From positions 62,001 through 126,000 of the forward strand of contig NZ_JAOPKC010000004.1 of the NCBI RefSeq assembly GCF_025517535.1: a DNA stretch of 64,000 bases, written 5' to 3'. A program made the translations under genes and the position numbers. The stretch comes from Halapricum hydrolyticum. GTDB lineage: Archaea > Halobacteriota > Halobacteria > Halobacteriales > Haloarculaceae. A model generated the notes under the pieces. It worked only from the letters and a program-made list of their open reading frames with translations, was not told the DNA's origin and did no database searches. This document shows positions 32,041-39,074 of the stretch, piece after piece (the first letter of the stretch is position 1; every line of letters starts with the position of its first letter).

Positions 32041-33875
32041 TGAGCGAGACACAATACCACGCCACGGACCGATTCGAGTTCGTCGACGAGGACGTCGAAC
32101 TCCTCGTCGAGGACACGGATCTGCCGCGACGCCTGAAAAACGAACTGTACGAGACGATCGACGATCGCGGCGGGATGGACCTGGAGGCCGTCGAAGAGGT
32201 CGCCTCCGCGGTCGAATCCCGGTACGTCAACACGCGCGTCGATCCGCTGGATCCCGTCGGGACCGTCTCCGCTCAGTCGATCGGGGAACCCGGGACCCAG
32301 ATGTCCGTTCCATACGACGAGAAAGTTCTCGTCCGGCGCGACGGCGAGACTGACGTTACCGAGATCGGATCGCTGATCGACGGGCTGATGGCTGTGCGAG
32401 AGTCCGCCGACGTAGATGGACACGAAGTCACGTCTGGTCCCGAGGGCATGGAAGTGCTCTCGCTTCGAGCCGACGAGCGCGTCGAGTGGAAACCGCTCGA
32501 ACAGGTAAGTCGCCACGAAGCGCCCGAGGAACTGCTCCGGTTCGAACTCGAATCGGGGCGGTCGATTCGAGCGACCAAAGCTCACTCGTTCGTCGTGCAA
32601 GACGACAGCGGTGACATCGTCCCGATCGCCGGTGACGAACTCGCTGTCGGTGACGAACTACCAGTCGCCGGCGAGTACGACGCGCGGGCCGGTGAAGCAG
32701 ACGTTTCGACGCTGGAAGCCGAGACGGCGCTCACCGATGGAGGCGTTGTCGCTTCGAAAGCATCACAGCAATCGAGTATCGTCGGGACAGCCTCGTGGGA
32801 CCGCATCGAGTCCATCGAGACCGTCGAGCCGGATCACGAGTACGTCTACGACTTCTCGGTGGCCGGGCTGGAGACGTTCACGACCGCGCAGGGCGTCGTG
32901 ACCCACAACACGATGAACACGTTCCACTACGCGGGTGTTGCCGAGATCGACGTGACGCAGGGGCTGCCGCGGCTCATCGAGCTGGTGGACGCCCGGAAGA
33001 CGCCGGACACCCCGATGATGACGGTCCACCTCGAAGACGAGTACGCGACAGAGCGCGAGCGCGCCCACGAGGTCGTCTGGAAGATCGAGGCGACGAAGAT
33101 CCTCGCGCTGGGGGACATCTCCACCAACGTCGCGGACATGCTCGTCCAGATCGATCTCAACCCCGACACGCTGGCCGAGCGGTGGCCGACCGTCGACGAC
33201 GTCGAGGCCGTCGCCGAGGAGATCGCCTCGACTATCGAGTCGGCCCTCGGCGTCCAGACCCGCCAGTCGGGGATGCTTATCGAGTTCGGCCCGGAAGAGC
33301 CGTCCTATCGCGATCTGCTGCAACTCGTGGAGGACCTCCGGGAGATCGTCTTCAAGGGGATCGAGGACGTCTCCCGCGTCGTCATCCGCAAGGAAGAGAC
33401 CGAAAAGGGCGAGGAGTTCGTCCTCTACACCGAGGGATCGGCGCTGGGTGACGTGCTGGACATCGAGGGTGTCGATGCCTCCCGGGCGACCTGTAACAAC
33501 ATTCACGAGATATACCGGAACCTCGGAGTCGAGGCCGCTCGCGAGGCGATCATCGACGAGACGATGAACACTCTCGAAGAACAGGGGTTGGACGACGTGA
33601 ACGTCCGCCACCTGATGCTGGTCGCGGACATCATGACCAACGATGGCGAGATCGAGTCGATCGGCCGCCACGGTATCTCCGGTAGCAAGGACAGCGTCCT
33701 CGCCCGGGCGGCGTTCGAGGTGACCGTCTCGCACCTGCTCGACGCCGCCATCCACGGCGAGGTCGACGGCCTCGACGGCGTCACCGAGAACGTCATCGTC
33801 GGCAAGCCGATCAAACTCGGCACCGGTGACGTCGATCTGCGGATGAACCCCGGCAAGGGCGGCTCCACGGACTGA
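32040..33875 (+). CDS. rpoA2: DNA-directed RNA polymerase subunit A'' with mini-intein
   Basis: The 611-residue precursor contains a 202-residue intein (89-290) between GEPGTQM and TMNTFHYAG; the mature subunit is about 409 residues, the normal A'' length. The exteins show AQSIGEPGTQM and GLPRLIELVDARKTPDTPMM of the trigger-loop region and DIMTNDGEIESIGRHGISG near the C-terminus. The insertion point is in the most conserved part of the trigger loop, so splicing is needed for polymerase function. It begins inside the rpoA' stop and ends one base before nusA. Confidence 0.97.
   Translation: MSETQYHATDRFEFVDEDVELLVEDTDLPRRLKNELYETIDDRGGMDLEAVEEVASAVESRYVNTRVDPLDPVGTVSAQSIGEPGTQMSVPYDEKVLVRRDGETDVTEIGSLIDGLMAVRESADVDGHEVTSGPEGMEVLSLRADERVEWKPLEQVSRHEAPEELLRFELESGRSIRATKAHSFVVQDDSGDIVPIAGDELAVGDELPVAGEYDARAGEADVSTLEAETALTDGGVVASKASQQSSIVGTASWDRIESIETVEPDHEYVYDFSVAGLETFTTAQGVVTHNTMNTFHYAGVAEIDVTQGLPRLIELVDARKTPDTPMMTVHLEDEYATERERAHEVVWKIEATKILALGDISTNVADMLVQIDLNPDTLAERWPTVDDVEAVAEEIASTIESALGVQTRQSGMLIEFGPEEPSYRDLLQLVEDLREIVFKGIEDVSRVVIRKEETEKGEEFVLYTEGSALGDVLDIEGVDASRATCNNIHEIYRNLGVEAAREAIIDETMNTLEEQGLDDVNVRHLMLVADIMTNDGEIESIGRHGISGSKDSVLARAAFEVTVSHLLDAAIHGEVDGLDGVTENVIVGKPIKLGTGDVDLRMNPGKGGSTD
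32304..32909 (+). other. RpoA'' mini-intein (no endonuclease)
   Basis: A 202-residue splicing element. It begins with Ser (SVPYDEKVLVRRDGETDVTE), has a block B-type TKAHSFVVQDDSG, and ends FTTAQGVVTHN with Thr+1. The centre (residues about 170-245 of the precursor: GEYDARAGEADVSTLEAETA) has no LAGLIDADG motif, so it cannot home by itself. The splice-junction residues Ser1, His-Asn and Thr+1 are standard, so it should be active. Confidence 0.93.
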
Positions 33876-33876
33876 T

Positions 33877-34302
33877 ATGACGGTCACGCTCAGCGACGAG
33901 GCGCGCCAGCTCATCCCGATCATCGAGGACGAGACCGGCGCGACCGTTCGTGATTGCGTGATCGACGCGGAGTTCGATCGCCTGCTCGTGCTTGTGAAAG
34001 CCGGCGAGATGGCACAGGCGATCGGCCCCGGCGGCGAGACCGTCCGCACGCTCGAAGACCGCCTCGACCGATCGATCAAGTTCGTCGAAGACGGCCCCAC
34101 GCCCGAGGACGTCATCGCCAGCGCGCTCGCCCCCGCCGCGGTGTACAACGTCACGATTAGCGAGAACGATGACACCGTCGCCTACGTCGAGGTCGATCAG
34201 AACGACACCGGCATCGCGATCGGCAAAGGCGGGCGAAACATCGACGCCGCGCGGACGCTGGCCAAGCGCCATTTCGACATCGACGACGTCGAGTTGACCT
34301 GA
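33877..34302 (+). CDS. nusA: NusA-like transcription factor (two KH domains)
   Basis: 141 residues, made of two KH domains with the signature loops AQAIGPGGETVRTLE (about 46-60) and GIAIGKGGRNIDAARTLAKR (about 110-129). Archaeal NusA is this short KH-only form; it binds RNA and takes part in elongation or termination. It follows rpoA'' by one base, the standard haloarchaeal order. The next expected gene, rpsL, is separated here by an opposing secreted-protein gene. Confidence 0.95.
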   Translation: MTVTLSDEARQLIPIIEDETGATVRDCVIDAEFDRLLVLVKAGEMAQAIGPGGETVRTLEDRLDRSIKFVEDGPTPEDVIASALAPAAVYNVTISENDDTVAYVEVDQNDTGIAIGKGGRNIDAARTLAKRHFDIDDVELT

Positions 34303-34340
34303 GCGGGTCGACTGCCGATTCTCCGAGTGGGGCCGTCCCC

Positions 34341-34417
34341 ATACTGTCGGTAACATTTCGGCAGGATTTCGCCACCAGGTGTGGCGAAAATATCCACGAA
34401 CGTACAGCCGGCAGTAT
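34341..34417. repeat. 77-bp inverted-repeat element (copy 2)
   Basis: Right arm gtacagccggcagtat (34402-34417) matches the right arm of the copy at 15095-15171 in 14 of 16 bases; the left arm atactgtcggtaacat (34341-34356) is more diverged. Inner arms ttcgccac/gtggcgaa form a perfect 8-bp hairpin. As in copy 1, the right arm ends in the first base of the stop codon of a minus-strand gene (34417). Confidence 0.7.
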
Positions 34418-34944
34418 CACTCGCTGGGACAGGGGGGCTCACTTCTGTTGTGGATCGTGATCGCCCGGATTTCACTCGTAATGCGCTCGCCGTCGTGCGA
34501 TACAGTCAGGTTCGCCGTCGCCGTCGATCCTGGCTCGAGCGTGCCGTCCCACTCGCCGGTGTCGATGAACGTGAGCCGCTCCGATCCGTAGCGGTCGAGT
34601 GTTGCCGTCCCGTTCGACAGTCGGCGTCCGTCGACAGCCAGCATCCACGAGAGCGTCCGTTCGCCGCTGGCGTTCCCCGATCGTTCGAGAATAGTGCTCC
34701 CCGCGAGTTGCCAGCTTTCGGGCATCGGTACGGTGCTGACACAGCTCGTTGTCCCGTTTCCGGAGAGCGCCTGCTCGAGCGACAGCGCGTTGACCGACAC
34801 GCGAGGTTCGAACTCGGCGACGGTCGCGTCTACAGTCCCGCCTCCATTACCGCCACCCGTTGAGGCGAGCCACAGGACGCTGTAGCCGAGCAGCCCGACG
34901 ACGAGGACGAGACCGACACCGGCGATCAGGGCGATCCGGCGCAT
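34417..34944 (-). CDS. Membrane-anchored extracellular protein of unknown function
   Basis: 175 residues. One N-terminal hydrophobic helix (MRRIALIAGVGLVLVVGLLG) acts as an uncleaved anchor or signal. The remainder is exported: it carries several N-glycosylation sequons (NGT, NAS, NGT, NLT, NRS) and two cysteines (SCVST and PPCPSE). A beta-sandwich fold is suggested by EWDGTLEPGSTATANLTVSH. It lies on the opposite strand between nusA and rpsL, a spot that is usually gene-free in haloarchaea, so it may be an insertion into the operon. No function can be given. Confidence 0.78.
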   Translation of the reverse strand: MRRIALIAGVGLVLVVGLLGYSVLWLASTGGGNGGGTVDATVAEFEPRVSVNALSLEQALSGNGTTSCVSTVPMPESWQLAGSTILERSGNASGERTLSWMLAVDGRRLSNGTATLDRYGSERLTFIDTGEWDGTLEPGSTATANLTVSHDGERITSEIRAITIHNRSEPPCPSE

Positions 34945-35099
34945 GGCGTTTGGAACTCACAGGTTCGGCATATGTTTTACCATTGCACAGCCGCATCGGG
35001 CACGCCGCGGCGGGGCGCACGGATGTGACCCATCACCACGCGAAACCGCCGGACGACCGCCTGGGAACCAGCCACACGGCGTGGGATCCAAAAGAAGAC

Positions 35100-35106
35100 G
35101 CTTAAG
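35100..35106 (+). promoter_or_regulatory. TATA-like box of rpsL-rpsG
   Basis: gcttaagt lies 27-34 bases before ATG 35134, so a leaderless or nearly leaderless start is inferred. The promoter would uncouple rpsL-rpsG from the RNA polymerase genes upstream. Confidence 0.5.
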
Positions 35107-35133
35107 TGCCTCGGCAGGGTAGGCAAGCGTACT

Positions 35134-35562
35134 ATGGCGAACGGCAAATACGCCGCACGCAAACTCAAGAAGGACCGCCAGAAGCACCGGTGGTCCGACT
35201 CTGATTACGCGCGCCGAGAGCGTGGGCTGGGCGAGCAGTCCGACCCCCTCGAGGGCGCCCCCCAGGGTCGAGGTATCGTACTCGAGAAAGTCGGCATCGA
35301 GGCCAAACAGCCCAACTCGGCGATCCGGAAATGCGTCCGGGTTCAGCTGATCAAGAACGGCAAACAGGTCACCGCGTTCGCACCGGGCGACGGGGCGATC
35401 TCGTTCATCGACGAGCACGACGAGGTCACCATTGCCGGGATCGGTGGCGCGAAGGGTCGCGCGATGGGTGACCTCTCGGGTGTCAACTACAAGGTCGAGA
35501 AGGTCAACGGCGTCTCGATGATCGAGCTCGTCCGCGGAAACGCCGAGAAGCCGGTGCGATAA
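35134..35562 (+). CDS. rpsL: 30S ribosomal protein S12 (uS12)
   Basis: 142 residues with the archaeal S12 core: MANGKYAARKLKKDRQKHRW, then GIVLEKVGIEAKQPNSAIRK and CVRVQLIKNGKQVTAFAPGD, ending AEKPVR. The conserved KQPNSAIRKC loop is intact (streptomycin-region). It acts in the decoding centre of the small subunit. It is followed two bases later by rpsG. Confidence 0.98.
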   Translation: MANGKYAARKLKKDRQKHRWSDSDYARRERGLGEQSDPLEGAPQGRGIVLEKVGIEAKQPNSAIRKCVRVQLIKNGKQVTAFAPGDGAISFIDEHDEVTIAGIGGAKGRAMGDLSGVNYKVEKVNGVSMIELVRGNAEKPVR

Positions 35563-35564
35563 CC

Positions 35565-36158
35565 ATGTCTGAGGCAGAATCTTCCGAATCCGAGTCCGAG
35601 ACTGGCGCACAGCTGTTCGGCGTCTGGTCGGTTGACGACATCGAGTTTCGCGATCCCTCGACCGAGCGGTACATCACGGTCACGCCGATCGCGCACACGA
35701 TGGGTCGCCACGCGGAAAAACAGTTCAAGAAAAGCGATATCTCGATCGTCGAGCGGCTCATCAACCGTCTGATGCAGACCGACGAGAACACGGGCAAGAA
35801 ACAGCAGACGACGCGGATCGTCCGCGAGGCCTTCGAGATCGTTCACGACCGCACCGAGGACAACCCCGTCCAGATCCTCGTCCGTGCCGTCGAGAACAGC
35901 GCCCCGCGCGAGGAGACCGTCCGCCTGAAGTACGGTGGCATCTCCGTCCCCAAGGCCGTCGACGTCGCGCCCCAGCGTCGCGTCGACCAGGCCCTGAAGT
36001 TCATCGCCGAGGGCGTCTACAACAGTTCGTTCAAGACGACGACCGACGCCGCCGAAGCGCTCGCCCAGCAGCTCGTCGGCGCCGCGAACAACGACGTTCA
36101 GACGTACTCCGTCTCCCAGAAAGAGGAGAAAGAGCGCGTCGCCGCTGCCGCGCGGTAA
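35565..36158 (+). CDS. rpsG: 30S ribosomal protein S7 (uS7)
   Basis: 197 residues, with a Ser/Glu-rich haloarchaeal N-terminal extension (MSEAESSESESETGAQLFGV) before the S7 core (KSDISIVERLINRLMQTDEN, PVQILVRAVENSAPREETVR, PQRRVDQALKFIAEGVYNSS). It binds the head of 16S rRNA. Co-transcribed with rpsL. In many haloarchaea fusA follows close by; here three other genes intervene. Confidence 0.98.
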   Translation: MSEAESSESESETGAQLFGVWSVDDIEFRDPSTERYITVTPIAHTMGRHAEKQFKKSDISIVERLINRLMQTDENTGKKQQTTRIVREAFEIVHDRTEDNPVQILVRAVENSAPREETVRLKYGGISVPKAVDVAPQRRVDQALKFIAEGVYNSSFKTTTDAAEALAQQLVGAANNDVQTYSVSQKEEKERVAAAAR

Positions 36159-36222
36159 CTCTCCTGTCTCTTCTGTTTGCCTCGATCAGGGCAGTTTTGC
36201 CCGGCGATTCCGAGCATACCGT

Positions 36223-37542
36223 ATGGACTGTCAAGGGTATTCTCGTCGCCAGGTGCTGGCACTGGCTGGCGCCGCCGGAGTGGCGGGATGTAACGCAGTT
36301 GGTCGGTTTGCGACGCCGACGACCCGACCGTTGACCGAGCAGTACGATCTGACAGTGTCGCACGGATCGCCGGCGCCCGACTCCGAGTGGATGGCCCCGA
36401 CGGACGCGCCGCCAGCACTTGGCGCGGAGGTGCTGGTTGCGAACCTCGAGATCCCGTGGGATCTGTCGGTGACAGCGGACGGAATGACGTTCGTCACCGA
36501 GCGTGTCGGCCGCCTGCGGGCGTTCGACGGTGACGGGACGCGGGTGATCGCCGAGCCCTCGGACGCGATCGACGCCGAGGCGATCGAACCGGGCGAGGAC
36601 CACGACAGCTGGTGGGTCAAAGGCGGCGAGGGTGGGACGCTCGGCGTCGCAGCCCATCCCCGCTATCCGGATCCGCCCGTGGTCTACGTCTACTACACCG
36701 CCGAGACCGACGCCGGGAAGCGAAACCGCGTGGTCGCGCTCGACGTCAGCGCCGAGGAACCCGCGGAAACCGAGACCGTCGTCGTCGGGGATATCCCGGC
36801 CGACGGGATCCACAACGGGGGCCGGATCGCGTTCGGACCGGAACACTACCTGTGGGTGACCTGTGGCGACGCCGGCGAGGCCCGGACTGCACAGGATCCG
36901 TCGACGCTGTCCGGTACCGTGCTCAAACTCACTCCGACCGGCCAACCGGCCCCGGACAACCCCGATCACGGAGGCGATCCGCGTGTACACACGTACGGCC
37001 ACCGAAACCCCCAGGGAATCGTCTGGCTGCCCGACGGGACGACCGTCGTGACCGAGCACGGTCCGGACGGTCGGGACGAACTCAACAGACTCGAAGCCGG
37101 GGCGAACTACGGCTGGCCGGACGTTCGTGACCGCGACGCCTATCTCGACGCGCCCGAGATCCATCCGCCGCTGGCGAACTCGGGGCCACGCCCCTCCTGG
37201 GCACCGACAGGGGCCGCCTTCTACACCGGCTCGGACGTGCCCGGACTGACGAATCGGCTGCTCGTCGGCGGTCTGGGCAGTCAACGAGTGCTCGTCGCGA
37301 CGCTGACGCCACCGGGCGAGACACGCCCGCCGGTCGAGAACGGAACGAGACACGACAGCGACTACACCGACGACGCCTACACCGTGACCATGCACCCCCT
37401 CCTGGAGAACGAACTCGGCCGGATCAGGCACCTCGAACAGGGGCCTGACGGCGCACTCTATGCGATCACGTCCAATCGTGACGGCCGGGCAGACGGTCCA
37501 TTCCCGAAGGACGGCGACGACGTACTCGTGCGACTGGGTTGA
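36223..37542 (+). CDS. PQQ-dependent sugar dehydrogenase family protein, Tat lipoprotein
   Basis: 439 residues. The N-terminus MDCQGYSRRQVLALAGAAGV ends AGC, a twin-arginine signal with a lipobox, so it is exported folded and lipid-anchored. The rest is a six-bladed beta-propeller of the soluble-glucose-dehydrogenase/YliI type: LEIPWDLSVTADGMTFVTER, HNGGRIAFGPEHYLWVTCGD, YGHRNPQGIVWLPDG, VTEHGPDGRDELNRLEAG and YGWPDV. The HRNPQG and EHGP segments are the PQQ/Ca-binding loops. It probably oxidises an aldose outside the cell. It lies between rpsG and the fusA block without an obvious link to translation. Confidence 0.87.
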   Translation: MDCQGYSRRQVLALAGAAGVAGCNAVGRFATPTTRPLTEQYDLTVSHGSPAPDSEWMAPTDAPPALGAEVLVANLEIPWDLSVTADGMTFVTERVGRLRAFDGDGTRVIAEPSDAIDAEAIEPGEDHDSWWVKGGEGGTLGVAAHPRYPDPPVVYVYYTAETDAGKRNRVVALDVSAEEPAETETVVVGDIPADGIHNGGRIAFGPEHYLWVTCGDAGEARTAQDPSTLSGTVLKLTPTGQPAPDNPDHGGDPRVHTYGHRNPQGIVWLPDGTTVVTEHGPDGRDELNRLEAGANYGWPDVRDRDAYLDAPEIHPPLANSGPRPSWAPTGAAFYTGSDVPGLTNRLLVGGLGSQRVLVATLTPPGETRPPVENGTRHDSDYTDDAYTVTMHPLLENELGRIRHLEQGPDGALYAITSNRDGRADGPFPKDGDDVLVRLG

Positions 37543-37561
37543 TCGCCCACGGGAGGGCCGA

Positions 37562-38314
37562 CTAGTCGGCAGCCTGCCGGTCGTCGAGTGCGTACTCGCG
37601 GGTCAACTCGACCATCGACTTGCGGTACGCGCTCGCGTCGGGGTCCGGGTCGAGCGTCAGGAACCGATGTTTGAATCCCTCTAGACTGACGTTCGGCGCG
37701 TCTCGTGCGGCTGCGTGCGCGAGGTCGTACAGCGGGTGGCCTGCTTCGAGGAGCTCGTGGCGCTCCGACAGCGCCAGCGCGAAGGCGGCGTTGACTGCGG
37801 TAATGTCGGGATCCGACGCCGACGTGCGTCGCGTCCAGGCTGGCGCGGGATCGACCGGTCGATCGGCGAGCGCGGCGGCCAGCGTCGATTCGAAAAACCG
37901 GACTAGCTTCTCGCCGGGGGCGAGCCCGACCCACAGGTCGTCGGCGTAGATGTCCTTGACGTGGTTCGCGATCTGATAACAGTGGGTGATCTTCCGGCGC
38001 TCGACGCTCTGGCCGGCTAGCGCCAGGAAGAGCACCTCGTCAGTCGACTGCACGTGTGAGGGGTGGCGGCGCTCGTGGCGGTACATGTGCGCGAACTCGT
38101 GTAGGGCGAGTTCGCGAGCCATCGCGCTCGTGGCTGCCTGTTTCGAGATGATCAGTTGATGCGCGCCGTCGTCGTGGCTGACCCGCGTCCGTTCGTCGGG
38201 GTCGGTCCGAATCTCGACGTGGACCGGCCGCTGGAGTTCGTGCTCGGTCTCGAAGAGACTCGCCGCCCCGAGGAACGGTTCTGCCGGGCCGCTACCCCGG
38301 ACCCGTATGTCCAT
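37562..38314 (-). CDS. DUF5781-type protein with an HEFAH (HExxH) motif
   Basis: 250 residues. The centre carries MARELALHEFAHMYRHERRH, in which HEFAH (72-76) fits the HExxH zinc-protease signature, followed by EVLFLALAGQSVERRKITHC. No signal peptide, so it is cytoplasmic. The family is found near the ribosomal/EF-2 genes of haloarchaea and known only as DUF5781; a metalloprotease role has, to my knowledge, not been shown. A third zinc ligand could be the later Glu or His (ITHCYQIANHVKDIYADD). Convergent with the sugar dehydrogenase. Confidence 0.8.
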   Translation of the reverse strand: MDIRVRGSGPAEPFLGAASLFETEHELQRPVHVEIRTDPDERTRVSHDDGAHQLIISKQAATSAMARELALHEFAHMYRHERRHPSHVQSTDEVLFLALAGQSVERRKITHCYQIANHVKDIYADDLWVGLAPGEKLVRFFESTLAAALADRPVDPAPAWTRRTSASDPDITAVNAAFALALSERHELLEAGHPLYDLAHAAARDAPNVSLEGFKHRFLTLDPDPDASAYRKSMVELTREYALDDRQAAD

Positions 38315-38343
38315 GCGTGTCGTTCACAAGGTTCGGAGACGTA

Positions 38344-38706
38344 TCACTGTTGCGGGCCGAACAAACCGTATTCGATCCAGGCGACCCGGACGCCGAGTGC
38401 CAGGCCGATAGCGACGAGGAGAGCGCCACTGACGTTGCCGGCGAGCACGTATAGCAGCCCGATTCCCGTTGCCGCGATCGCGAACAGAAGTTCGACCTTC
38501 GGCGAGATCGTCGGGAACCACCCGTCGACCGCCGGGCTCGGCTGTTGTCCCGGCGGTGGTTCGCCGAAGCCCTCGTCGAGTTTCGCTTCGAGATCGGCGA
38601 GTGCCTGCCGGGCCGTCGGACCCCTGCCGACTGGCTCGCTGTTCTCTTCGACGGCTACCCACTCCTCGTTCACTTCCCGTAGATGGATAGACCGCTCTTT
38701 AGGCAT
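38344..38706 (-). CDS. Small membrane protein with HicB-like N-terminus
   Basis: 120 residues. The N-terminal half (EEWVAVEENSEPVGRGPTARQA then LADLEAKLDEG) follows the beta-beta-alpha HicB-like plan, and the C-terminal half holds two hydrophobic helices (about 70-87 and 90-110). The end EYGLFGPQQ is likely cytoplasmic or membrane-proximal. No toxin partner (HicA) is seen, so it is not a toxin-antitoxin antitoxin as such. Same strand and 29 bases upstream of DUF5781, so possibly one operon. Confidence 0.72.
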   Translation of the reverse strand: MPKERSIHLREVNEEWVAVEENSEPVGRGPTARQALADLEAKLDEGFGEPPPGQQPSPAVDGWFPTISPKVELLFAIAATGIGLLYVLAGNVSGALLVAIGLALGVRVAWIEYGLFGPQQ

Positions 38707-38754
38707 AGGGGTCTATAGGCTCCCCTGGACGTAAAGCGTCGGGGTCGGGACAGT

Positions 38755-39060
38755 CGCCCTCTTTCGAGCCTCCGTGTTCGGGTCCCAATAGCACGCTCCA
38801 CTGAAAGATCACCCCTTAACGATCGTTCTCTTTCCAGCTCCCATGTTCGCGCGCCTGTATAGCGCACTCACGCGGAAACACCGAAAGATCGCTCCTATGC
38901 AGTCGTTCTCTTTCGAGCCTCGCTGTTCGCGTGCTAATCGCACGCTCACACCGAAACGCCGTTGGAGACTTCCTTCCGGTCGTCTCCAACGAGCTTCCGC
39001 GTTCGTGCGCCTGTATAGCGCACTCACGCGGAAACACTACCCTTTTGACTCTCCTGCCGG
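38755..39060. repeat. Tandem array of about 78-bp imperfect repeats upstream of fusA
   Basis: Four units start near 38755, 38824, 38904 and 38981, each opening cgttctctttc-gagc-type text, then ttcg(c/t)g(c/t)gc, a TATA-like heart and a GC-rich mirror arm, then ...cacgcggaaac. Units 2 and 4 share an identical 31-base core (38851-38881 and 39007-39037, 156 bases apart); unit 3 has the analogous cgtgc-taatc-gcacg. This fills most of the 368-base gap before fusA; no gene is supported there. The arms GCGC/GCGC enclose ctgtata, so each unit could fold as a hairpin or bind a dimeric protein. Confidence 0.75.
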
Positions 39061-39074
39061 TAGGGGCGCGTATA

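Noticed and set aside
29128..32052. 974-codon minus-strand frame opposite rpoA'
   Set aside because: Antisense shadow; no family resemblance, and the sense strand is RNA polymerase A'.
38809..39027. Minus-strand small frames in the fusA repeat array
   Set aside because: They only mirror the repeats (VSALYRR recurring) and have no start signals.
38931..39074. N-terminal extension of EF-2
   Set aside because: It is read from the tandem repeat array; the family start MGRRKKIVQEC is at 39075.
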